Below are positions 45,430 to 55,609 of a stretch of 64,000 bases of DNA, piece by piece. The stretch's first letter is position 1. Every line of letters starts with the position of its first letter. A program made the position numbers and the translations under genes. Source of the DNA: Dastarcus helophoroides (Eukaryota; Arthropoda; Insecta; Coleoptera; Bothrideridae); assembly GCA_028583605.1 (NCBI GenBank), contig CM053331.1, forward strand, positions 6,234,508 through 6,298,507. The letters run 5' to 3'. The notes under the pieces were generated by a model. That model made no database searches, was not told the origin of the DNA, and saw nothing but the letters and a program-made list of their open reading frames with translations.

Positions 45430-46595
45430 CAAATCAAAAATGCGATCTCTATCTTCGCAGCGGCCTCTCTTCTCGAGTCCTCGAACTGTTGCCATAAAAG
45501 CAGGTATCTGTGTTATCGATTTCACTAATATTACGTTACCGTCTTACCGTCTGAAAATGACAAATTTCATTAAGTGTGAAGTTGTTTTAAAATTTCGATT
45601 CAGTTGAACTCGAGTTATTAAGTTCGTTGACGAAATCGCTGCTAACGACTAGATAAAAAATGTGAAATTCGATTAGAAAAAAACTGCTGCACAATTAAAG
45701 AAATCCGTGACTCGTCAATTAATTAATAAGCCAGACGAATGTTTTACTTAAGATGCATAATTAAACAACAATTAGTCAACCTTGGGAGTTTTTCTTTATT
45801 GTAGAAATGTAAAAGTTGCGGATTGTTTATTGTTTTCAAAAAGAGGTCATCGCGATATTCTCATAACTCATATTCAAGGGTCAAATATTGAAACATTTCA
45901 AAATTTCAAAGCGCAACAAAGTGGTTCAATAGCTCGATATTTTGCTTAACTATATTTCTAGAAAACAAGGTTTATCGCTTCCTGTTTTTACACCCAATTT
46001 TTTAGCTTCCTACAATTCAGTTTTTTTTTGTAATATCTACTACGTGACATGATAAACAAAGTGCACTTTCGTAAGATAATTAGTCTGAAACGGGTAATTT
46101 GATGTTAAGGGGCAGTCGTAAGGTCAGTGTCATCCTTTAAGATGATACCGATTTTTTGTTATCATTGATAACGCGCTTGCGTTGTCCAAGGTATATGTGA
46201 AAATAAATTTCGAAATAAATCTGCCGCGCGCGGTATCTTTGAAGCACTTTTTTGATTTCACACCCATGGAATCTTAATGACTCATTTTAATTAAGTAGGT
46301 CCCATTTGCGATAACAGTACAATTGCGTCATCGAAGAACAAAAACGCCGCCCAATTTCATCATCAGAGATCACATCAGAACAGCCATCAAAAAAGAATCA
46401 CCGAAATTTCCTTGGTTATTGATATTTTTAATACTAAGCTGTTGACTACATTATTGTTATTATTACTATTCAGAAAAATCGGTACCTGTTGGAAGAAGTT
46501 CTTGTTTTGATAAGAAACTTTCAGCTTCTGTTAAAATTATTTTCGAAGTGATAACTTTAAGCGTGTTGGACGATTTTTGTTTGGGGAATAGACGT
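45430..46595. other. Complex AT-rich region, no gene seen
   Basis: A stretch at 45461-45503 has an acceptor-like TCTTCGCAG and a donor GCAG|GTATCT, but it joins no other exon that I can find. Confidence 0.3.
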
Positions 46596-46599
46596 TACC

Positions 46600-46790
46600 A
46601 TCACGCTAATTTGTTACCAACATCCTCCAATTTTAACAGAATTATGTAGCTATGAGTAAGACGTGGAATAGAACTGAAAAGTGATTGGCGCCGGAGATTG
46701 AACCTGCGATCCACGAGACGAGATCGCGAGAAAGTAGTCGCTTTATCCACGGGACTATACTGTCTGTCTGTTGACAAACGTAAATTTTGA
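46600..46790 (-). mobile_element. tRNA-derived SINE
   Basis: On the minus strand a pol III A box (TAGTCCCGTGG, 46747-46757) and a B box (GGTTCAATCTC, 46694-46704) lie 42 bp apart. The sequence between them resembles a tRNA, but no clean cloverleaf with paired acceptor ends is visible. An unrelated body follows to about 46600. Confidence 0.6.
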
Positions 46791-47080
46791 CTATATCTGC
46801 ACCCCGACCCCAACTGGAAGTTGTGCATTGTTTAAATTATTTTTTGGTTTGATTTTTATTCAAATTGTAGAATCATCGTGTAAAACAGTAAGAATTAAAT
46901 ATTTTTATATTTTTATGTAGAAAAATGAAAAACAAAAACAAAGCATTTATTTTCAAATATTTTCAATATTCGTACCAATATTTGCATTTAAAAATTTGAT
47001 GTTATTAATTTTTATTAAAGTGAAAACTTTTTTAGGCTCGTTTGACGATTTTGGATATACATATATATTTTGGATACGAA

Positions 47081-48822
47081 ATACAAAATGCAAAATGCAA
47101 CATGCAACATACAAAATACAATCATACAAAATACAATCCTACAAAATGCAATCTTACAACATACAAAATGCAACATGCAACATACAAAATACAATCATAC
47201 AAAATACAATCATACAAAGTACAATCATACAAAATACAATCATACAAAATGCAATCTTACAACATACAAAATACAATCATACAAAATACAAAATACAAAA
47301 TGCAACATGCAAAATGCAACATACAAAATGCAATCATACAAAATACAATCATGCAAAATACAATCATACAACATACAATCATACAACATACAACATACAA
47401 AATACAATCGTACAAAATACAATCGTACAAAATACAATCGTACAAAATACAATCTTACAAAATACAATCATACAAAATACAATCTTACAAATACAGTCAT
47501 ACAAAATACAATCATACAAAATACAATCTTACAAAATACAATCTTACAAAATACAATCGTACAAAATACAATCGTACAAAATACAATCGTACAAAATACA
47601 ATCGTACAAAATACAATCGTACAAAATACAATCGTACAAAATACAATCGTACAAAATACAATCGTACAAGATACAATCGTACAAAATAGAATCGTACAAA
47701 ATGCAATCTTACAAAATACAATCATACAAAATACAATCTTACAAAATACAGTCATACAAAATACAATCATGCAAAATACAATCATACAAAATACAATCAT
47801 ACAACATACAAAATACAATCATACAAAATACAATCATACAAAATACAATCGTACAAAATACAATCGTACAAAATACAATCGTACAAAATACAATCGTACA
47901 AAATACAATCGTACAAAATGCAATCTTACAAAATACAATCGTACAAAATACAATCGTACAAAATACAATCATACAAAATACAATCGTACAAAATACAATC
48001 ATACAAAATACAATCATACAAAATACAATCTTACAAAATACAGTCATACAAAATACAATCATACAAAATACAATCATACAAAATACAATCATACAAAATA
48101 CAATCATACAAAATACAATCATACAAAATACAATCATACAAAATACAATCATACAAAATACAATCGTACAAAATACAATCGTACAAAATACAATCGTACA
48201 AAATACAATCGTACAAAATTCAATTGTACAAAATACAATCGTACAAAATGCAATCTTACAAAATACAATCATACAAAATACAATCTTACAAAATACAGTC
48301 ATACAAAATGCGATCATACAAAATACGATCATACAAAATACAATCATACAAAATACAATCATACAAAATACAATCATACAAAATACAGTCATACAAAATA
48401 CAATCATACAAAATACAATCATACAAAATACAATCATACAAAATACAATCATACAAAATACAATTATACAAAATACAATCGTACAAAATACAATCGTATA
48501 AAATACAATCGTTCAAAATACAATCGTTCAAAATACAATTGTACAACATACAACCGTACAACATACAATCGTACAACATACAACCGTACAAAATAAAATC
48601 GTACAAAATACAATCATACAAAATATAATCATACAAAATATAATCATACAAAATATAATCATACAAAATACAATCTTACAAAATACAATCATACAAAACA
48701 CAATCATATAAAACACAATCATATAAAATACAATCATACAAAATACAATCATACAAAATACAATCATACAAAATACAATCATACAAATTACAATCATACA
48801 AAATACAATTATACAAAATACA
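47081..48822. repeat. 15-bp minisatellite, over 100 units
   Basis: The unit is AATACAATCATACAA, with variants ATCGTA and ATCTTA forming runs and blocks. The first 330 bp mix in 7-8 bp units with TGCAACA. Because 15 is divisible by 3 and the unit has no stop in several frames, long open frames appear on both strands; these are not genes. Confidence 0.95.
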
Positions 48823-49155
48823 AAGTACAAAGTACAAAGTACAAAGTACAAGGTACAAGGTACAAGGTACAAAGTACAAGGTACAAAGTACAAAGTACAA
48901 GGTACAAGGTACAAGGTACAAAGTACAAGGTACAAGGTACAAGGTACAAGGTACAAGGTACAAAGTACAAGGTACAAGGTACAAGGTACAAGGTACAAGG
49001 TACAAGGTACAAAGTACAAAGTTCAAAGTGCAACGTGCAACGTGCAACGTACAAAATACAACATACAAAATACAACACACAAGACACAATCATACAACCG
49101 TACAACATACAACCGTACAAAATACAACCGTACAAAATACAACCGTACAAAATAC
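48823..49155. repeat. 7-bp array (GTACAAG/GTACAAA) and related units
   Basis: About 28 heptamers GTACAAG or GTACAAA run from 48823 to 49020. GTGCAAC units follow, then 15-bp CAACCGTACAAAATA units up to the solo LTR. The 7-mer looks like half of the 15-bp unit. Confidence 0.92.
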
Positions 49156-49507
49156 TGTTACGTGCGTTATCGGTTCGAATTGATACACGTGATAGATTAT
49201 GCCCACTTTATTACTGAACTCAACAATTTACAATTAACTCACTTCGACTAGCTCACTAATTGCACTGATTCTAACCGACTGACTCGAGGGAAAACTGACC
49301 GCCTTTTTATAGTTTCGGCCTGCGTTCTTCCAGAATTTTCGGCAGATAAGGCTTATCGAATGCCGAAATTTCTGGAACGCTTATCTGCCGTTTGTTTCGT
49401 TATCGCGGCCGCTTTCCCCTTATCAGAACCTTCTAGAAACCTTTTTTATTTACTAAATTCTACAATTCTATCCTAAATCCTATTTCATCTATTTACATTG
49501 CGTTACA
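49156..49507 (-). mobile_element. Ty3-gypsy solo LTR inside the minisatellite
   Basis: The 352-bp sequence closely matches the LTR at 60688-61060, including TGTTACGTGCGTTATCGG and GCGGCCGCTTTCCCC. It is flanked by the 4-bp duplication ATAC (49152-49155 and 49508-49511). The array resumes on the other side to about 49570. No internal region remains, as expected after LTR-LTR recombination. Confidence 0.92.
49302..49311 (-). promoter_or_regulatory. TATA box in the solo LTR
   Basis: TATAAAAAGG, followed by CGGTCAGTTTTCC, occurs at the same place in the full element's LTR. It may still drive transcription into the flanking array. Confidence 0.5.
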
Positions 49508-49574
49508 ATACAATCGTACAAAATACAATCGTACAAAATTCAATTATACAAAATTCAATCATACAAAATTCAAA

Positions 49575-51330
49575 AAATCTCGAATTTTTAAGGTCAAATT
49601 TTTGAAAAATGTCGAAAATTTAACAAAAATTAAAATTTTCAAAACAATCAACATTTTTAAGAAAGTCAAAAATTTGAAAAAGAAATTATACTTTTGCAGA
49701 AAGTCCATAATTTTGAAAAATGTTAATATTTTCATAATAAGCTGAAATTAAAAAAAATTATACATTTTGAAAAAAGTCGAAATTTTGAAAAATTTTGTGG
49801 TTTTTAAAAATGTCGAAATTTGGAAAGATAGCCGAAAATGTTAGGTCGAAATTTTGAAAAATAATGCATAATATTCAAAAAATCCCAAATTTTTAAAAAG
49901 GTCGAAAATTTTAGAGTCGAAGTGTTCGAAATATAGAAATTTTTAAATTTCGAAAATTTTGAAAAAAGTTGAAATTTTTGAAAAACTAAATTTAAATACA
50001 AAATTAAAAAAATGAAATATTTTAAAAAGGTGAAATTTAACAGTCACATTTTTTGAAAAGTCTAAATATTGAACAATAGTAAAAAAAATTTGAAAATGAG
50101 AAGTTAAAAAAAAGAAAACATTTTTTAAAAATATAAAAGTCCAAAAAAATTGCGTCATTTTAAAAGAATTTCGATTTTTATTTAAAAACGCAATTTTCAC
50201 GATAATTCGACGTTTTTAAACAATTTTCGAACATCGAAACATTCTAAAAGAGTAAATATTTTGGAAAAAGGCGGAATTCCGAACAAAGGTCGAAATTTTA
50301 GAATCAAAATTTTGAAAAATGTTAAAATTTTTATAACAAACTGAAAATAAAAAAATGAACATTTTGAGAAAATGTCGAAATTTTGAAAAAATTTGCCAAT
50401 TTTAAAAATGTCGAAATTTGGAAAGATAGCCGAAAATGTAAGTCGAAATTTTGAAAAATAATGCAAGATATTCAGAAAACCCCAAATTTTTAAAACAGTC
50501 AAAAATTTTAGAGTCGAAATGTTCAAAAAATAGAGATTTTTAAAATTCGAAAGTTTTGAAAAAAGTCGAAGTTTTTGAAAAACTTGAAATTTAAATAAAA
50601 AATTGAAAATGAAAAAATGTAATATTTTAAAAAACGTGAAATTTAACAAAGTCGCATATTTTGAAAGAGTCTAAATATTGAAAAATAGTAAAAAATTTCT
50701 GAAAAGGAGAAAAAAGTCGAAAATTTTAAAGTTGAAGTGTTCAAAGAAGTAAAAATTTTCTAGAATTCGAAAGTTTTGAAATAAGTCGAAATTTTTGAAA
50801 AACTTTCTAAAAGAATCAAATTTTTAAAAAAGGGAGTCAAAATTAAAAAAATCAAAAAAAATTGCGCTATTCAATTAAAAATCGCGCTATTTAAAACACA
50901 TTTTTTTTTGAAAACGAAATTTTCAAAATAATTCAACATTTTAAAAAAATTTAGAATTTCCTAAAATCGAAATTTTAAAAGGCGAAATTTTCAAAAAAGT
51001 AAAAATTTTGCGAAAAAATAAAAATCTGAATAAAGTTGAAATTTTAAAGTAAAATTTTTTTAAATAGGTCGAAAATTTCATAAAAAGATAAAATTTTCAA
51101 GTCAAAATTTTCAAAAAAAACCGAAATTTTCAGAAAAATAAAAATTTTGAAATAGTTCATTTTCAAAAAAAAAATCCCAAAATTTAATAAAATGGCGCAA
51201 GTTTCAAGAAGATTTGAAATTAAAAAAAATGAAATTTTTATAAAAAGCAGAAATTTTTAAAAAAGTGAATACTTTTCAAAGAAAAGTAGAAATTTTGAAA
51301 AATTTCGAGATTTTTAAAAGTTGAAAAGTC
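49575..51330. repeat. About 600-bp tandem satellite, two copies, and A-rich repeat
   Basis: The landmark TGGAAAGATAGCCGAAAATG occurs near 49820 and 50419. Shared order (AATAATGCA, then CCCAAATTTTTAAAA, then TTTTAGAGTCGAA) supports a duplicated unit of about 600 bp. Less ordered GTCGAAATTTT words follow. Confidence 0.65.
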
Positions 51331-51339
51331 AACAAGGCA

Positions 51340-52390
51340 ACAGTCAAATGTTTCCTATTTATTTGTCCCATTTATCAATAGCACGATACGCCACTGGCCC
51401 TAGGTGGTATAATTTCCTTGATAGTTCAATTATTCCACTTTAACATCGTATCTGTTTGATTTTAAAGTGATACGGGGAAACGACTCCTACTACTTTTTAT
51501 AATTGCGTCCTGCCATTACACGGATGTCCTAGCTCTTCGCCCTGGGCGATATCTTAACCACGAAAAACGTAAATAAAGAATTAATTCATCGGAGTTGCGC
51601 GCCTGCCGGTGAATCGGAGAAACGTTCATTCATTTTTGTTTGGCAATATCTGGATGTTAGCGTCCCAAAATAGCTCGTCGTCCCGCATTTTGGCCCTCCG
51701 ATTGTTAGGGGAACAGTATCATGACCCAATTTTAGCTTTCCCAGGGGTTGTTACCCTTTGCAAGAGCCATTCATGCTCTAAGTAGGTCGCCTGAATTGCA
51801 GTTCCTGCTGTACCACTCTGTTGACGCTTCCCCCCACCCGATATCCACATGCTCTCGACGACCCCACCATCGCGACTTCCCCTGATACCTCCCGTCCTTC
51901 GACCAATCGCCTTTTCCGAGATCCTTTCCTTTATCGTGTCATCTTTGACGTCATTGCCCCCACTCTTTGTTTTTACACGTGGCCTGGTTCATGTTCTTTA
52001 TTGATGTTTTGATTTTAACAGAGCTTAAGCTTGTATATTTGTGAATTAATATATTTCTTACATTCAGTTTTGTGAATTGATGTGATGATTTAGTTGCAGA
52101 CCTTTGCCGTTAATTTAGTTTTGGTTATTTTTACCGCTTCCGTTAGTGCAAGGTCGGCCAATTATATGTTGTAAATACGAGCTTTCCTCCACTAAATTTG
52201 GAACAATAATAAATACATTCGTTTAGCCAAATATCCCGATGCTTGTGTTCTGGTTTGTAAATATTTTTATATTTGGCGATTCAAAAGCCGAATATTTACA
52301 TGGTCTATTAAAAATAACTCATCATAAGAATTTCGCGGCCATATCTACGATAGTAGTGCGTCGTTCATGTCATAAAAAAAAATAAAAGAA
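51340..52390. repeat. GC-richer island related to 54950-55600
   Basis: Short blocks are shared in order with the second island: GCCATTCAT then TAGGTCGCC (about 51766), TGACGTCA (51946-51953), GTGGCCTGGTT (about 51981) and TCTACGATAGTAGT (about 52345). The block AAAAATAACTCATC is shared but in a different place. The small open frame at 51821-52012 resembles no known protein. Possibly a diverged LTR or other element; not identified. Confidence 0.45.
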
Positions 52391-52399
52391 ATCTCAACT

Positions 52400-52790
52400 T
52401 TTACTGAAACTTTCGAACTTATTTAAAAATTTTGACTTTTGGAAACTTCGAATTTTTTTGGAAACTTTCACTTTTTTTGGAAACTTCCTCTTTTTTTTGA
52501 GACGAATGTTTCCCAACATTTCGATTTTTTTGAAGAACTACTTTTGTTGAAAATTTCGTCATTTTTTTTCTCAAATTTTCATCTTTGTTTTAAAAGGTCG
52601 ATATTTTTGGAAATTTCGACTTTTGCCAGTATTTTTACTTTTCTTTTTGACAACTTCGACCATTTTAAAAATTTCGCCTTTTTTTGAAATTTCCGAACTT
52701 TCTGAAAATTTTCGATCTTTCCAAAAATTCCGATCTTTTTGAAAATTTCGACTTCTGCATTTTTTGAAGTAGAAACTTTTTTAGGCGAGC
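52400..52790. repeat. T-rich degenerate repeat block
   Basis: TTTCGACTTTTTGAAAA words only. Confidence 0.55.
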
Positions 52791-52954
52791 TAAGCGACTA
52801 AAAATAGGGAAAAAATGCATGGATCTGCCATATATGTAATATATTTACCGTTTCCAAAAAGGGTGATTTGATCTACTAGCCGATTGCTCTCCCACTGAAT
52901 TTAAATTGAATGTGGGAAAATGTGTATACTATAATTATTTAAATTAGCTGACAC

Positions 52955-53080
52955 ATCTAATCCGACACTTTAAATCCAACACACTTTTGATCCGATACTT
53001 TTAATCCGACACTTTAATCCGAGACTCGGATAATCCGACATCCGGCTAATCCGGCACCTGCTAATCCAGGTAAAAGTATA
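52955..53080. repeat. Short tandem repeat, TAATCCGACACTT type
   Basis: About seven units of 14-18 bp (TAATCCGACACTTT, with TAATCCGGCACC variants) lead directly into the G-run array. Confidence 0.7.
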
Positions 53081-53089
53081 AAAAAGAAA

Positions 53090-53545
53090 AATTTGGGTGG
53101 GAGGGGGGTTGCAAAATGAAAATATGGAAAGGGACAATGGGGGAGGGGGCAAAATAAAAATTTGAAAAAAAATTGGGGGTGCAAAAATAAAAATATATAA
53201 AAAAGAAAAATGGGGGGAGGAGAGAAAAATGGGGGGCAAAATGAAAATATATAAAAAAGAAAAAGGGACGGGGGGGGGCAAAAAGAGGGAGAAAAAAGAA
53301 AATATAAAAAAATAGAAGGGGGACACAAATGAGGGGGCACAAATGAAAATATTTAAAAGAAGAAAAAAGGGGGGCAAAATAAAAATGTATAAAAAAGCAA
53401 ATGGGAGTGTGGGGGGGGGCAAAAAATGGGGGGATACAAATGGGGGGCATAATGAAAATATATAAAAGAAGAAAAATTTGAGGGGCAAAATAAAAATGTA
53501 TAAAAAAGAAAAATTGGAGGGGGGGGGGCAAAATAAAAAGATGAA
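53090..53545. repeat. G-run minisatellite, quadruplex-prone
   Basis: Runs of 4-10 G on the plus strand alternate with CAAAATAAAAATATATAAAA and AGAAAAA spacers in irregular units of roughly 40-80 bp. The frames open here on the minus strand (proline and phenylalanine rich) are by-products. Confidence 0.85.
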
Positions 53546-53549
53546 AAAG

Positions 53550-54360
53550 AAAAATTTTAGTCAAAATTTAGAAAATATCGAAATTTTGAAAACTCAATTT
53601 TTTTAAAAAGTCGACATTTTCAACAGTAACATTTTTCTAAAATCAACATTTCCAAAAAAAGTTACAATTTCTAGAAAAAGAGAAAAATTTAAGAAAAGTG
53701 AAATTTTCAGAAGCCAAACCTTTGAAAAAAGGCGAAATTTTTAAAAAAGGGCGAAATTTTTAAAACAAAGGATAATGTTTAAGTCGACATTTGCAACAAA
53801 ATCAAATGTCGAGAAAAGGTCGAAATTTTGCGAAAAGTCGAAAGTATCGACACATTGAAGAAAAAATTTTAAGAGTTGACATTTCCAAATGTCAAAATTT
53901 CGAAAAAACTTGGGAATTTTGCGAAAAGTGAACAGTTTGAAAAAAGTGAAAATTAAAAAAAAACAAATTCTTCAAGAAAGAGTCGGAATTTTTAGTGAAA
54001 TCGAAATCAAAGTTTTGAAAATTTATAAATTTATATCAAAATTTTGTAAATTTATAAGATAAATTTAAAATTTGGAAAAACAAGGAAAAAGAAATCGAAA
54101 ATCCTGAATAGGCCTCATTTCGGAAAAAAGCCAAAATTTTGATATATTGAATTTAGTTGTTGGCGAACACAGCAATTGACAAAATTCCAAAAAAAAAAAT
54201 TGACACAAGTCGAAATGTGCAACACGAAATTTTATGTAAAATGAGGCAAAGTAATTTGGAAAAATCGCCAAAATTTTTGGAAGATGTTAGAATGCTGAAG
54301 AAAGTCACGACTTCAAATCATTGAAAAAAATCGAAATTTTCTAATTAAAATTTTCAAAAG
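53550..54360. repeat. A-rich degenerate repeat block
   Basis: GTCGAAATTTTGAAAA words; no gene. Confidence 0.55.
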
Positions 54361-54370
54361 AGTCAACATA

Positions 54371-54774
54371 TTGGGTGATCAAATGAAAAAGTCATCAAAT
54401 TGGCATGTAAATTCTTATAGTTTTTACGTAATGTCTTAAGTAGGTTGTTAGTGGTTGACAGCTGAAAGGTTTTAAAATACATTTGAACTACTACAGTAAC
54501 GAACCTACTAATGGAAAACCCCAATGATTTTGTATAAAAGTACTCTAGACTTTGAAGCGACTCACTTTTCTATGAATTTGGGTATTTCCTTAATTCAAGT
54601 AATATTTCGTCAAAGTAAACAACTAACTTTGTCGTAGACAGTTCTGACCTCTTTGCATGTGTCAAAGTAACACCTGATAGATGAACCAAAACAATAAGTA
54701 ATCGCACCTCTTTTAGCAAAAAATCACAGGATACTTAACGACTTTTTCATTTAAATACTCTCGATAATTGTTAA
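54371..54774. mobile_element. Possible mariner-type MITE
   Basis: AAATGAAAAAGTC near the left end (54381) is inverted near the right end (GACTTTTTCATTT, 54740-54752), with weaker similarity out to TA dinucleotides (54369-54370 and 54775-54776). The 404-bp interior is non-coding. Confidence 0.45.
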
Positions 54775-54949
54775 TTTGTATCATACATTAATTACAAGGG
54801 TTGTCATTTGAGTTTGATCTAATTATTCATTGAAGTACGAAAGATAATTAAAGGAAAGAAGAAAATTAAGAATAGTTGTATTTGTTGGTTATGAAAAGAA
54901 AATGTTATTTGTTGTTTTCGTGTTTGTTGCCCCACTTTCCGTGACCTAA

Positions 54950-55600
54950 TATTTCAGGGCACATAATCTGACTGCTTTAAAAGTAAAAAATAATTTCCTT
55001 TTGTAAATCACCGTCATTCTCGTACTAAAAATAACTCATCCGGGAGGGTTCTGACCTATTTAAGAGAGGTTGTCGTCCTGTTGCAGGGCCATTCATACCT
55101 TTATTTAGGTCGCCGGAGCCCCTTGGTCCTTTTCCATACCCATTCTCTGCGCCTTGTAGTGACGTCAGTGCAAGTCATGTCAACCGGATTAGGCTGTTTT
55201 CATCCCTACTGTTGCGTTGAGGCACATGGCCTGGTTTCCCCTATATTGTTTCGCGATTGACGTCATAGATTCCCCTCGTTTGGCCCAATTTTCGCCTAAT
55301 CTACCCCCTGGCCCCCGGCCGAGTTCCACGAACGACGTCCTTATCTCAGCGTTGCCCTAATTTTCCATTGACTAATGTAATTTGTAAATCCGAAATATAA
55401 TGTTTGGAAGAGGGTGCTATTTTTAGTTTAAAAACAACGCGGTAATTAAACGCCATCCCCCTACGTCGGCGATAATGTTCGCAGTGACTAGTGACCGAAT
55501 TTTATTTATCTATAACTAGTAGGTTGGATTGTAGATTTTTATCTACGATAGTAGTTCGACCGAAGCTTGTAATTTTATCTACTCGTAGATAAACTGGTAA
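54950..55600. repeat. GC-richer island related to 51340-52390
   Basis: It shares ordered blocks with the first island (GCCATTCAT then TAGGTCGCC; TGACGTCA at 55160 and 55258; TGGCCTGGTT near 55227; TCTACGATAGTAGT near 55541). It has no frame of note. Confidence 0.45.
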
Positions 55601-55609
55601 ATCAATTTT

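Noticed and set aside
39933..45503. A plus-strand gene from the ATG at 39933 to an exon at 45461-45503
   Set aside because: The donor at 39953 leaves phase 2, which puts a TAA in the 45461 exon; no other exon was found to support the gene.
46680..46760. A tRNA gene on the minus strand
   Set aside because: A and B boxes are present, but no paired acceptor stem or clean anticodon arm is visible and an extra body follows. A SINE is more likely.
46996..48628. Long open frames of 236-508 codons (KIQSY, NTIIQ and HTKYN repeats) on both strands
   Set aside because: They are by-products of a 15-bp repeat whose length is a multiple of three; frames overlap on both strands and match no protein family.
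47081..48822. CRISPR-like regular repeat
   Set aside because: There are no unique spacers; the units are contiguous 15-mers in an animal genome.
51821..52012. A 63-codon proline/threonine-rich frame
   Set aside because: There are no motifs, no flanking splice signals that fit, and it lies in a repeat-like island.
52970..53564. Proline- and phenylalanine-rich frames on the minus strand
   Set aside because: They come from the G-run array read in reverse; several frames are open at once.
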